This document shows positions 31,972 through 43,386 of a stretch of 64,000 nucleotides of DNA, one piece after another; position 1 is the first letter of the stretch, and each line of letters starts with the position of its first letter. The notes under the pieces are model-generated. The model made no database searches. It was not told where the DNA came from and worked only from the letters and a program-made list of their open reading frames with translations. This stretch comes from Isoetes taiwanensis (taxonomy: Eukaryota > Streptophyta > Lycopodiopsida > Isoetales > Isoetaceae): contig JAJEKV010000038.1 in assembly GCA_021234155.1 (NCBI GenBank), positions 8,073,179 through 8,137,178 on the forward strand. The letters run 5' to 3'. Both the position numbers and the translations under genes were made by a program.

Positions 31972-34900
31972 TTCGGGTTGTTGAAATCATAGCAGCACCA
32001 AACACTAACTTCGTATACGGTAGTTAGGAGGAGGCTAAGTCAATGTGTCCTTAGTTCTCTTTGTTGTTTGGTTTGGTGTTAGGTTAAGTTAAGAAATTGT
32101 AGCTTAAAAGTGGAGGGGCCAAGATTGGAGGCCTAACGGGTGCGATGGGTAACTCCAATGACAAAGATGTTGGCTCCATTGGATTGGGAAATTTTCGAAT
32201 TACCCCTAAAGCGGTCAACTCTGGTGAAAAATAGTCAAGGGCAGGCCCAAAACGTAATTCACGGCGCTTTGCTTTTTGTAAACTGCGATCAAGTTAGAAG
32301 CGCCCGAAAATCTTGCGGGCAGGCCGTCGGAACTCGAGTCACTTGGGCCCGCCAGGTCCTTTCGGCGCCGCTTGCATTTCGGCGACACCGGTTGCCAGCG
32401 TAAACCATATAATGCCATTTACCGGCCGTATGTGGCGCGTATTTCCAGCAGTATATTTTTTTTAATAATAAAATTTTGAAGTTAATAAGAAAAAAAAATT
32501 TGAAATTTTAAAAGTTAATTGGCCGTTTAGCAAACCATTTTACATCATTTGCTTTTGCTTGGCGCCCTCTCGAGCCGCTGGCGAGCCCTCCCGGCCATCG
32601 CCACCGGACGGACCTTGATCTGCGCCCTTGTGCTTTGTGCCTCCTAAGCGCCCCCCGCCATCCTCTTCGCCCCGGCCTCACTATTCCCCATGGCTATTAC
32701 CAAAAGCTCAGGACCGATCCACCATGAGCATCGTGGAGATCCTCGCCATGATTGCTAAGCACATGGCTCTTGACCCAAGCCTCATCGACATCTTGTTGGA
32801 TGAGCTGGTCAATAGGTTTGAGAACAATGATAGGATTCCATATCCGCCTATCACTTCTCGAGCCATTCCTCATCCCGCTGAACCTCGCCCGGCCCCTATA
32901 CCCTTGTTGAGCAAGCGATATGGTGATGATGCTCATCAAGTTTTATCCTCCCGAACAAGAAGGCCATGCGGAGGAGGAAGATGTCGGGGCCGAGGCCGGA
33001 TTAGGGTTTTGCGGGGAAGGCGACCACCGGGGATTGGCGGTCCGACAAAGCGGCCGGGGTAGGAAGTGCCGGTACCTGGGAGGCGGCTTTACCGTCATCG
33101 ATGCTTGAGCCATTGAGGTTCCCCATACCAATGGCATGAGGGGTTCCCAGCAGTTTTATGCCGGGAGAAATCCCAGGCATCGGCATAGACTATCGACAAC
33201 TATTGAGATAGATATGGGTCTTCGACCACAAAAGGTACCACGCTGAACTTAGCAGATTACCCGCAGCCCAACTTTGCTCAAATCCAAGAAGACCTAAGAA
33301 AGCTCGGAAGAGCGAGAAGTTGGACAAGAGGCCGGGACCGACAAGATCGGCCGGACCAACAGGAGGAGGTGCATCTGGGATTAGCTCGAATCCAAATCGA
33401 CGATCCGGCCGTTAAGTCCGAAGAAGGGAGTTGCTCATAAGGCCGCCCGATCAATACAAAGATAAGTTAAAGGCTGTCGGGGCTTTTGGGAAGAAGACCA
33501 GCTCCGGCTAGGGAGAGTGGATAACTCCCCGGTTCTTTGGGGGGCTAAGAGCGGCGCCAACATCGTCGGGGCCTGAAGCCTGGCGAGGAAGCCTCGCCGG
33601 TTCCGACCCGGTACCGTGGCATTCGCGGGAGATCCATAAATTTGTAAGTCCGCGGACCTTCCATCGAGCTGCCTTTTGAGAGGCTCGGTGCGGAGAATCG
33701 CCACGGCAATTTAAGACCGATCTCCGTTTCGGACCTTTGCAATTTTGGCGCCCAAGAGGCTGTGAAGCCTACTTGGTAGCACTTTTGGTGATGCCAACCT
33801 TGCGCTATCCACGCAAAGAGGGTCACCATAATGCCCTAAGGATTTGGCCCTCGCCCGGTAGGATACGGGGAGCAACCTTAGCCTACTTGCGAGGATCCTT
33901 AATTGTACCTTTTTTTTGTGATAATTAATAAAGAAGCTTTTATTTTTGAATTAAAAGTTTTAATGTTTTTTCATGTTAAATTTAAAATAAAATCGGCGTC
34001 GACTTTATTAAGAGGGTTTAAAAGGGATTTGTAGGGTTATTTTAAAGCGCTTCTTTTCCTCTCTCCTCCCTTCTAGCGCCATGGCTGCCACCACAGACCT
34101 TTGCACGGTACCTTGATGGAGAGAAATGGGATCCTGAGGTTCCCTTCGACCTGCTACTGACCTTTGCTATGCCAGCGCATAGACCTCCTTGCCAACATGC
34201 GGCGACATGGGACTATGCGGATTCCTTGACTTTACATGGAGGAAATGCTTCTCTGTGTATTCCTCTAGGGATCCTCCCCACTTGTATTTGGAGGCGGGAG
34301 ATAGTTCGGTGGATGCTGGCGGGGACACACATGCCTATGGCGTCTTGAAGGGGGAAACTCCGATGGGGTAAACACCTACCGGTGGTCCCGCATCGGGGCG
34401 CGATATCTGGAAGCTACTTCCGCTCTAGCCATCCTCATGGACCAATCGTTGAGGATGAAACCTTGCCAGAGAAGGGCAAGCTGCCGGAATCCTCAGGAGG
34501 GATGCCGAGCATATAGGAATGGCGACTTTGCCCGTTGGAAAAGCTAGCGGAGGAGCTACCACCGCAGTGACCAATCTATAGGCTTGTCGGGGTTAAGACG
34601 GGCCTTCGTTATTTATCACGGGCGGGGAATACCTTCTCTTGGATGATATTATCACGGGCGTATCACGTAGTGGCGGATTTAGGCTTAAGCGCAAAGACCA
34701 TGTACTTTATGAGCTTGCGAGTATTGTATGGATGATTTCATCGACTTCACTTCTGAGGCTTCCTCGGGAGGTGCACCAGCTGCCCGATTCCGTCGAGGAG
34801 ACCCTAGAGCCCAGCAGAGACTCTGTACGTCTTCAATGACTTTTTGTGATGCGGGAACCCGGCTTACAACTTTGCACGAGATGCCTTCCGGCTATGGGAC

Positions 34901-36380
34901 CTCACGTCCCAAACATCAATATGGTTGAGGTTCCCTCGGCTCGGATGATGAGGGTGAAGATTTATATCATAACCCTGCGCATAAGAAGGAGAACAACGGG
35001 GAGCTCAAGGAGGAAGAAGTCCCCATGGACTTGGATAAGGAAGTGGCGCATCTCGAAACTCCAAGGAAGGTGCTCGGTAACCACCTCACCCGTTTCTTTT
35101 TGTCGGCCTTCAAAACAGGGGAGTTCTCTTCATAGCCGGGACTTAGGGGGCGGTGAAGCTTCATGGTGGGGCCTCAGGTGCACTTTCTACACTCGCCGGC
35201 CACAAGAAGCTTCCCTATCGTGCGTTTGCGTATGTACTTCGTCTGACGGGATCTTGCCCTTACGGCCTTGGGCCGCGATATGCGCCTTGGATGGGCATGA
35301 AGCTCCTCCCGGCAGCCCCATTGGCGTTGCCTATCCACCGAAGGTTGCATCTGTTGCGGCGGCCACCGTGGACCACTGGGGTAGCTCTGCTGCGAATGAA
35401 CCGCCTCCACCACCTCCTAGGGCTAAGGATAAGAGAGGGGCCTAGTTCTGAACTAAGGGTGCTATATAAATTTTGTTTATATATATATATACACATGTAG
35501 TTATGAGATTTTGGATTGGCAATTGTTCAAACCATATTGAAAAATGTGTACTTTATCTACTTATTAAATACAAAGTTTTCTTGATGAGTATAACTAAATT
35601 GTTTTTTATGACATCCTCTTCCAAAGCATTAAAGTTTAGGGTATAGTGGAATTACAAAATGTTCTCTATTCACTCCAACTATGTTGCGAGAGGAAACCAT
35701 TTGGGAGTATGAGGAAAGAATCACCCAGGCATGGTTAGGAGGGGCGATCCCGGGCATGAGACCCAGGACTATGGCAGAGATATGGTGAATATCGAGTGGG
35801 AGGAAGGCTATGAAAGCCGAACCACATACGGGGGAACTCGACCACGACAAAGGGCTGGAGATAGTTAACATCCTTAGGGATCGAGCTTTTCGAGGATCGA
35901 AGATGACCCCGTGTCGTGCACGGGACTCTTTGGAATATGACCCGACCCACGAAGCAGAGCCGAGGGCGTAGCGACCATCTTTGGCAACTCTTTTATGCGA
36001 TCTGAAGGCTCTTTAACCTTCTGATTATCAGCCCAACATGGGAGTACCAAGCAATCATTGTCCAAGCCTGGGCACGCTATAAACTCGTCCGAGCTGTACG
36101 GGAGAGTACCCGCTATCGCGATCCTGTACCCCTTCGCCAACCCCTAGGCTTGGTCTCTTACATTATGTTTTCTTTGTTCTGTTATTCTGTTGTGTGCGGA
36201 TAGAATTTTAAGAGTTTCCACTGTATCATACCTACTTTCGTCTTAACCCATGTACCAATATACTTGTTTTGTACTCGACTTCAATGAAATAAAAACATTG
36301 TTTTCTGTTTGTATATTCTTTTGATCTCAATTATTTTAAAGGGATTATACCTTAGTATAAATCTGCTTATATATTCATGA
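31972..36380 (+). mobile_element. Gyp-B leader region, ~4.4 kb, no identified gene
   Basis: The first ~500 bp resemble the Gyp-A leader. Beyond it are disjointed frames, including 32,628-33,062 (144 codons, beginning with a Pro-rich stretch) and 34,846-35,445 (199 codons). A plus frame near 33,235 reads 'LADYPQPNFAQIQEDLRKLG' and one near 35,860 reads 'VNILRDRAFRGSKM'. None matches a family I know. An unusually long leader may once have carried an extra ORF, or it may contain a nested, unrecognised insertion. Minus-strand ORFs here are shadows. Confidence 0.5.
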
Positions 36381-37700
36381 ATGCTCCCTATAGACGGTGT
36401 ACGTAACGCCGCTTGGCAAACACCCTCCAACGCCAGTAGGCTCACCCCTGAACAGGAATTGATGTTAATGAAAAGGCAACTCGGTGAGTTACGGCTTATG
36501 TGTTACATACCAATCCCTTGCCACATACTCGGGAGGACGGACGGAATTACCTCGCGACCATTGAGTCCACACACTGTGACCATCTCCTCCCGAGCTAGCC
36601 ACATGCATGCAGAGGAGGACTCATGCTAAGCGTCATCGAGAAGTTCCTCTAAGGATAGCGCCCGCTTCCTCACATTCAACCACTTCAGTGGTTCTTGGGG
36701 TCCTCGCTATCGGGGCGGTGACCATTCAAGGCGTAAGGACAAAAGGAATACCGAAAAACTGTTGATCTGACTATCACTAGTATATGGAAGAACCGGAAGT
36801 TGGCTTTCGGGTTTGATGGAAATCCAGAGGAGGCTGAATCGCGAATCTTGGTTGGGCGAAATGAAGGAATTGGGAAGTCCTATGGAATGACAGAGAAAGA
36901 TACGAGGGAAGGTTGCCACCAACGAACCTTACCGGGCTGCCCGTATTTGGTGGAAGGGTTCATGAGGAGCTAAACACACGGATAGGGCGCAGTTGAGGAA
37001 GTTTGCTAAGGCTTTTAAATTGCATTCCGTACAAGCACAAATGTCAACAGATTAGACCTTCTACGGGTTGGAGCAGAAGGGCATGTCCGTGACAAAGCTA
37101 CTGCTGGCAATTCATCGCGTTTGAGGTTGTATGTGCGAGGGAATGAATGAAAAAGCGATAGAGGGCTACATCGAAAGGGTTGGCCCCATCTATTAAGCGA
37201 ATGGTCAAGGCTATGGGCCAAAGTCCCGTTGCGTAGGCGAAGCTGGGCATTAAGCCTTGAGGAAGATTCGCCAAGGAGCGATATCCGACACCGCCTCCTT
37301 GCACCGCCGACCCCCCACCCGTCCACACCTTACAAACCCGATGTCGCCAAGTCCGGGGCCCTTCAAAGACAATTCCTATGGTGGCCCGGAGAAGAAAGTT
37401 GCTTTTAGCACGCCGGACAAGAGAACAATGGCTTTGAAAATTCCGGGGCCTCTTAGGTCCATTCCTAAAGAGGCCAGAAGAACAGCTCAGCGGGATAAGG
37501 TATGCTACAGTGCATGAGGCCTGGACACTTCATGCGAGAGAGGTCATAAAATGCGTCCTGCCTTGACTGCTCAACCTGGCCATGGCCGACCTCGATTAGA
37601 AGATTTGGAGTCCAATCTTGCTGCCCAGAAGATGAGCTCCCCGATTTTACATTCATGGTGGTCCCATATTCTTGCCGCTTATAGAAGCAGGGCAGCTGAA
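36381..37700 (+). pseudogene. Gyp-B gag (decayed)
   Basis: A core gag segment near 36,918 reads 'YRAARIWWKG', and further on 'RKFAKAFK' and 'FYGLEQKGMSV'. This parallels the gag of Gyp-C ('GAARIWWKG', 'KKFAKAFKRHY', 'FYRLEQG'). A zinc-knuckle remnant near 37,506-37,550 reads C-Y-x-C-M-R-P-G-H-F-M-R-E across a one-base shift, with the last Cys lost. Several frameshifts make it non-functional. Confidence 0.75.
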
Positions 37701-38100
37701 AGTCAGCCTTACATTATATCTACAATAGGCCAAGTAGGCGGTAAGCCCTTCATAATTTTGATGGACACGGGTAATGCATAATTTTGCTTCTCCTAGAATG
37801 GCCAGTGCTGCGGTGGAAACATTGAGATCCCGACCTAAGCAGTCCACATTAGCTAGCGGTAGATCGGACACACTCATCATGGCAGCGTATTAACCTTTAA
37901 AATCAGTTGCCGGGGCACCGGTTGCCTTGGTGCCGAGTTAATGGACATTGGCAAATATGATCTTATTGTGGGAATGGAGTTTTAAGCGTCTTGCTAGGGC
38001 CCACATACCGTGTGAAAGCGGGGAGGTCACCTTCAGCGCCGCTAATGGGGCACGTGTGACAATAAAGGTGATTCATTACACTCCGCTATGCGTCAATGTC
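37701..38100 (+). pseudogene. Gyp-B aspartic protease (decayed)
   Basis: The frame reads 'QVGGKPFIILMDTGN' at ~37,728-37,778, the DTG active-site loop of retroviral-type proteases. After a shift come 'HNFASPRMA' and then 'DLIVGMEF', the second conserved block. Frameshifts separate the parts. Confidence 0.75.
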
Positions 38101-38389
38101 AATAAAGCGACTAGGAAAAGCTATATGCGAGAATGAACTTATTTGCCTCATTAAACTTGCTTCCCTTGAGTCGGACTCCAAAAGCGGACAGGTGTCGGGC
38201 GCTTTACCATCGGACATTGCTACCCTTCTTGAGAATTTAGCGATCTTTTTCCAGATGAGATCCACAAACTTCCTCCTTTTTAGAGGGGTGGAATGTGAGA
38301 TAACTCTTGAGCCGGTACTAAGCCTACCCGGTAAAGCCCCGTCAGGAATGAGTCCTCGGGAGTTAGCGAGCTTAAGAAAACGACTAAAG

Positions 38390-39060
38390 AGTTCTGAATT
38401 TGGGGGTTATTCGGCCTAGTGTTTCACCATTTGGCTCCTATTCTTTTGTCAAGAAAAAAGATGGCTCCATAAGGATGTGTATTGATTATAGGCAACTCAA
38501 TAAGCATACCATCAAGAATCGCTATGCTTTGCCCTAGGGCCGGATGATCTTATGGACCGGTTGCAAGGAGCAAAATATTTCTCAAAGATTGATTTAAGCT
38601 CCGGGTACCATCGGATAAGGATTAAGGAAGAGGACATCCATAAGTCTGCTTTTTAGGTACCGGATATGGGCATTCAATTCACTGTCATGCCTTTTGGATT
38701 GACCAAGCATACCCAACGTTCATGCGGTTGATGAATGACATCTTGGCCAATACTTGGATGACTTTGTTGTCATTTTTTTTGATGACATTCTCATCTATAG
38801 TAAAACCTTGCGGCAACATGAACAACATCTTGATTAGCTTTGCAAAAGCTAAGGCGCCATCGACTCTTCGCCAAGTTCTCTAAATGCAAGTTCGCCACTC
38901 AGAGGGTAGACTATTTGGGGCATATTATCTCGTGAAGGAATTGCTCTGAGACCCGGCTAAGATAGAAGCGGTAAAGGATTGGCCCATTCCGGCTAATGTT
39001 GAGGAGGTCCGGAGTTTCTTGGGACTCGCAGGATATTATCGGAAATTTGTTAAGGATTTT
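38390..39060 (+). pseudogene. Gyp-B reverse transcriptase (decayed)
   Basis: Recognisable blocks are '[18 protein letters not shown]' near 38,570, 'FTVMPFGLT' near 38,682, a degenerate catalytic region (TTTTTTTGATGAC, expected F-x-DD) near 38,773, and 'VDYLGHIIS' near 38,910. At least four stops or shifts interrupt it. Confidence 0.85.
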
Positions 39061-39590
39061 GCAACAATTGCCGCACCTCTTACTAATCTCACAAGACATG
39101 AGAAAGTAAAGGATTGGATGGAACATTGGAAAACAAAAGTTCAAGTCGGCTTTTAGAAACTCAAGGATGCTTTAACATCTGCACAGTCCTTACCTTGCCT
39201 GATCCGGAAAAGGATAAATCGGTAGCCACCGATCACGAGTAAGATAGCCTCTTGGTGGTGTCTTAATCTTGAGGAGGGAGAGTTGTTGCTTACGATTCAA
39301 AGAAGATGAGCGATCTTGAACAGCGATATCCTACCCATGATCAGGAGTTCTTTGGCGGTTATACGTGCTCTCCGTATTTGGAGACACTACCTTCTTGGTA
39401 GAAGATTTCAGTTGGATACGGATCATCAGAGTCTCCGCTATCTATCCACCCAACCAAATCTAAATCTCCGTCAGCGAAGATGGATGGAATTCCTCGAGGA
39501 ATATGACTTCGAGATTGTATACAAGCTAGGAAAGCACAATGTGGTTGCGGATGCTTTGTCACGTCATCCCTTTATAACCGCACCCATTGT
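39000..39590 (+). pseudogene. Gyp-B RNase H region
   Basis: '[20 protein letters not shown]' at 39,001 marks the RT-RNase H connection. The RNase H core at 39,180-39,310 is frameshifted. From 39,316 an open frame gives 'FQLDTDHQSLRYL' and '[20 protein letters not shown]', the C-terminal RNase H blocks. Confidence 0.85.
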
Positions 39591-40374
39591 AATGCCATTT
39601 TCCACTCACCGGCGAGTTTGGGAAGCGGATAGAAACAGACCTTGGCCACGGATCGAATTACGTAATATTTGGGAAAGTTTGGGTAAGGAAGCCCGTACCG
39701 ATAGAGAACGTGAAGCATTCCGTTCATACAAGAAGGAGGGCAATTTATTATATTACAAAGATAAGTTGTGTGTTCCAGCGACTTCAGGGGTGCGAAAGTT
39801 GATTCTCCATGACACACACAACAGCCCTATAGCAGGACATGCGGGTTTTATGAAAACTTACTTTAAGATCCGCTCCAGCTATTTTTGGCCTTCCATGAAG
39901 AAGGATATTGCTAGATACATCAAAGCGATTGTCGGGTTTGTCGACCCAAACCAAGGCGGAGCAATTAAGAGTTCTGGGGAGTTGCAACCTTTGGATGTGC
40001 CCAACGCCAAAGTGGGAAGTCATAACCATGGATTTCATTGTGGGGCTTCCATTGCTCTCGTGGGTATGATGCCTTAATGGTCGTGATTGGACAAATTATC
40101 AAAGATGGCTCACTTCCTGCCATGTCGCACCACGGACACCGCCTTCGACACCGCCTTGCTTTTTGCAAAGGAAATTTTCAGGTTGCACGGGATGCCGAGA
40201 GTAATTATATCCGACAGGGATCCTAAGTTTGTCAGTGCATTCTGGAAGGATTTCTTCGCCACCATCCAGACCAAGCTTGCCATGAGTACAGCCTACCATC
40301 CTCAGACCGGATGGTCAAGCGAAGCGTGTCAATGGGATCATCGAAGATATGCTAAGAAGCTATGTATGGAGTAA
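39591..40374 (+). pseudogene. Gyp-B integrase, HHCC and catalytic core
   Basis: This follows in frame from RNase H. The zinc-binding His pair is in 'HDTHNSPIAGHAGFMKTYF'. The Cys pair (C-x-x-C) is thrown out of frame at ~39,930-39,955. The core resumes after shifts with 'DKLSKMAHFLPCRTTDTAF', 'IISDRDPKF' (catalytic Asp) and 'AYHPQTG'. The frame from 40,087 ends at 40,374, so integrase is split into at least three frames. Confidence 0.9.
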
Positions 40375-41113
40375 ACGGTCACAATGGGCGGATTATATTT
40401 ACTTGGTGGAATTCGCCTACAACAGTACAAAGCAGGAGTCTTCTAGAATGTCTCCTTTCATGATAAATTATGGCTACCAATGTCTTACTCCAGACACATG
40501 GCATAATCCTGTTTCTAAAGTGGAGATCTCTCAACAACTCCTTCTAGAAATGCAGGCCTTGGTGGAAGAAGTTCGGGGTTACTTATTGGCCGCACGTAGT
40601 CGTCAGAAGAGTCTAGCGGATAAGCACCGAACCCCACGAATCTTCCAGGTGGGCGAATCGGTTTGGCTTAAAATCAAAGTAAAACAAGCCAAGCTTAAAA
40701 TTGGTAACTGTAAGAAGCTGGCACCCAGATGGGCTGGGCCGTTCACGATTACTCAACGTGTGGGAGAACAGGCATATCGCTTAGACTTGCCACCCCGCTT
40801 GAAGATCCACAAGGTCTTTCACGTGAGTCTTCTGAAGCAACACACCCCTGATCCAGAGGAGGTTTTGGATACCCCTACCCTCCTAGAAATGACTGAAGAG
40901 CAGCTGGAAATAGTGCCCGAGGCTCTTCTTGATCGAGCTTACAAACAGACCAGAAGGACTCAAATGTTGCAATACTTGGTCAAGTGGAAGCACTTACCAG
41001 TTGAAGATGCTACCTGGGTGATGAAGATAGACCTTGAGAAGCACTATCCGGACTTCATGCGGGAATCTCAAGGCCGCACCATCAACGATGCTATCAACCT
41101 CGCCCCGTGGTAA
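40349..41113 (+). pseudogene. Gyp-B integrase C-terminus: GPY/F module and chromodomain
   Basis: A 254-residue open stretch. 'LVEFAYNSTKQESSRMSPF' ends the catalytic core. The GPY/F module reads 'KLAPRWAGPFTITQRVG' to 'KIHKVFHVSLLKQH'. The tail, 'LLDRAYKQTRRTQMLQYLVK' followed by W-K-H-L-P-x-E-D-A-T-W, is a chromodomain-like fold that in chromoviruses steers integration to chromatin marks. It is the best preserved part of Gyp-B. Confidence 0.9.
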
Positions 41114-41749
41114 GCTTGAAGGCTTGATTGACCGAGAATCATGTTTTAGAGGGGTAGGCGATCGTATATGATAGTAATAACCGATGATGAGATCACCTTC
41201 GTGTTCTCTAGGACGTGGTGTATTGTTGATGTTGACATGACCGCGAATTGCTAGGAAGGCATCTACTAAATAGACTGCGTTCATTCCGGCTATACGAGGA
41301 ACTGAACCATTCCTCATGCCACAATGAATTGCAAGCCGTACACATGATAGATTCCCTTCTAGATACTTTTTCTTTTATTTGTAGGGGGTGGTCCCTTCAA
41401 CCACAACTTAATCATATTATTAACCTACGGGTATATGCTTCTGTGCAGGCCAATGAACAAGTCGTCACCTGCCTTGTATAGAGGGTTGCTGATGACCCAA
41501 CTTGTCCCGTATTCGTTTTCTCTACATGTATGAATTTTGTTGTCAGAATGTTTTAAATCGGACTCCGGTCCTAAACTCCTTTGATCATAAGTTTGTATCG
41601 AGAGTGCTTCTACTTTGATATTTTAACTTCAATGTATTACTGTCCAAATTACTATAATCTTAACGTATTAATGTTATATTCTTAACTTCAGTGCTTTACG
41701 TATATGTATTCAATTAGCTAACCCTAATGCTGAGGACAGCATTATTTTT

Positions 41750-41762
41750 AAGGAGGGGAGAA
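41750..41762 (+). promoter_or_regulatory. Gyp-B polypurine tract
   Basis: AAGGAGGGGAGAA directly abuts the 3' LTR start and primes plus-strand DNA synthesis. Upstream, 'GATGCTGAGGACA'-type sequence is shared with Gyp-C and Gyp-E. Confidence 0.9.
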
Positions 41763-43381
41763 TGTGACGTTCCACGTAATTATACGGTCTACTATACGGG
41801 ACACGTACAAATACAAGCACGTCACTCCCTCAAGGTACGCTACCATGGGGGTATGGGAACTTAATTGCAACCTAGGGGGTTACCTTACAAAGGATTAAAT
41901 TAGCTATGCTAATTTAACACATTATTAATAATAACCTATAACCTAGGAAATTGGGATAATTACCAATTGGGAAGGCGCCACCTGCCCCAATCGATTGGGC
42001 AGCATGGGGGTTGCCAAGTTTGGATGCCAACTTGACCCCTATCCCTGGGATTGACTCCTGAAGATCGACCAAGGAAGGCCAGGAGCTGAGCGCCATCAAC
42101 CACCTGCAGAGAACCCCCATACCAGTCGTCCCTGTGAAGCCACAGCTGAATCTTCAACCGCCAGGAGATGGAGGCGCCCCATGGGAATGAGTCCAGCCAG
42201 AATTCAGGTAGGTGGCTATGTGAATTCTAGTTAACACTTGGTTGTGTCCGTCCTTCTCTGTTCTCTTTGTAATTCAATCATAGAAACTAACCCTTGATTG
42301 TACAAACAAGTTCTCTTTATATTCAATTCTGGTTCTTACTCTGAAAGGATGGATTGTTAGTTCTTTGTTTGATCTGACTCTGAAACGGGGGGGATTACGG
42401 TGGGGTAGAGGCCTCTGAACCGTGTACAGTAGTATGCTCCTAGATAGCGCCCTGTAAAGTCCCATTAGATGCGGCCTGTGCACAAGAACCCACCGGGTCC
42501 TAGATGCTATGGTCTGGCTTAGCACCAGACAAGGAACACAGTGGTGACATGAGGGGTGGGGTCTTGCATGAGCATACAAGGCTCCTGAGACTCCTACAGT
42601 GGGCTAGGCCTGATAGCCGGTCACGTTGAGGGCCGGGTATGGGTCTGACACTCCCTGGGTGTAGTGGTGTGATCCGTATGGAGCACCATGCACTTTGAGT
42701 AGATTTAGGGTGAGTAAGTCGGGTACGGATGCGGGGGTCGCTGATGCGGCACGTATTCTCTAGCTCACCCATGGAACCACTGTGATTCTGGAAGGGGACG
42801 CTTCCCCGACCTGCCTCATCGGACCAGGCGTCATGAACCTGGAGTAGGCTCAGAGGGTGATGCCCTGAGTTTGCGTCTCCGGAAGGCTATAGCAAAGCCA
42901 TAGCATGAATTGACCCATCTGCAAAGTGTGCACAGGAGGGGCGGATGGAGTGGACAACCCTAGCCAATGTTCTATGCCAGCCAACGCCATGCCAAGACTC
43001 GGTCTGCTGATCTCTTGAGGCCCAGCCATCAGTCGATCCCCACGGGAGTCTGAGCCGGGGTAGAACCTGGGGTTTGGGTGTTTTCTTAGGATTAGATGCA
43101 TATTCTATGCCGTTGGTATTTTGGATGGATGCGCCACCCTTCGTGGTGGTTATTTATGTATATTCGTGCTGTGTGCTAACCCTTGTATTCATGCTTCCGC
43201 GACGTAGGAGTCCCATTGAAGGCGTGGGCCGAATGACCCCTTCGTGTCCTTCTTCGGGCCTCATTTCATAGATGGCCCGAAATAGACGGAGGGCCCTGCT
43301 CATGGTGAGATGATCGCCATGGGAGGGGAAAGTCCCCGTATGTATACGTCCGAGGGTCGTATATATTCTGGGAGCGTCACA
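41763..43381 (+). repeat. Gyp-B 3' LTR
   Basis: 1,619 bp, TGTGACGTTCC...GCGTCACA, followed by target duplication GCGTT. It resembles Gyp-A and Gyp-E LTRs in its 3' half, so all belong to one superfamily of related subfamilies. Confidence 0.95.
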
Positions 43382-43386
43382 GCGTT

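Larger units (their letters stand above)
30361..43381 (+). mobile_element. Gyp-B: complete Ty3/gypsy chromovirus-like retrotransposon
   Basis: A 13.0 kb element with two ~1.6 kb LTRs, both starting TGTGACGTTCCACG. The 3' LTR ends GCGTCACA. The target duplication GCGTT lies directly outside both ends (30,356-30,360 and 43,382-43,386). Internal order is primer site, ~4.4 kb leader, gag with zinc knuckle, protease, reverse transcriptase, RNase H, integrase, GPY/F module and chromodomain-like tail, polypurine tract. RT before integrase and the C-terminal chromodomain define a Ty3/gypsy chromovirus type. The 5' two thirds of the interior is full of frameshifts, while 39,300-41,113 is well preserved. 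It is not able to encode its proteins as read. Confidence 0.95.

Noticed and set aside
33435-33829. Minus-strand ORFs in the Gyp-B leader (89 and 94 codons)
   Set aside because: They overlap each other and run opposite to the element's transcription, with no recognisable motif.
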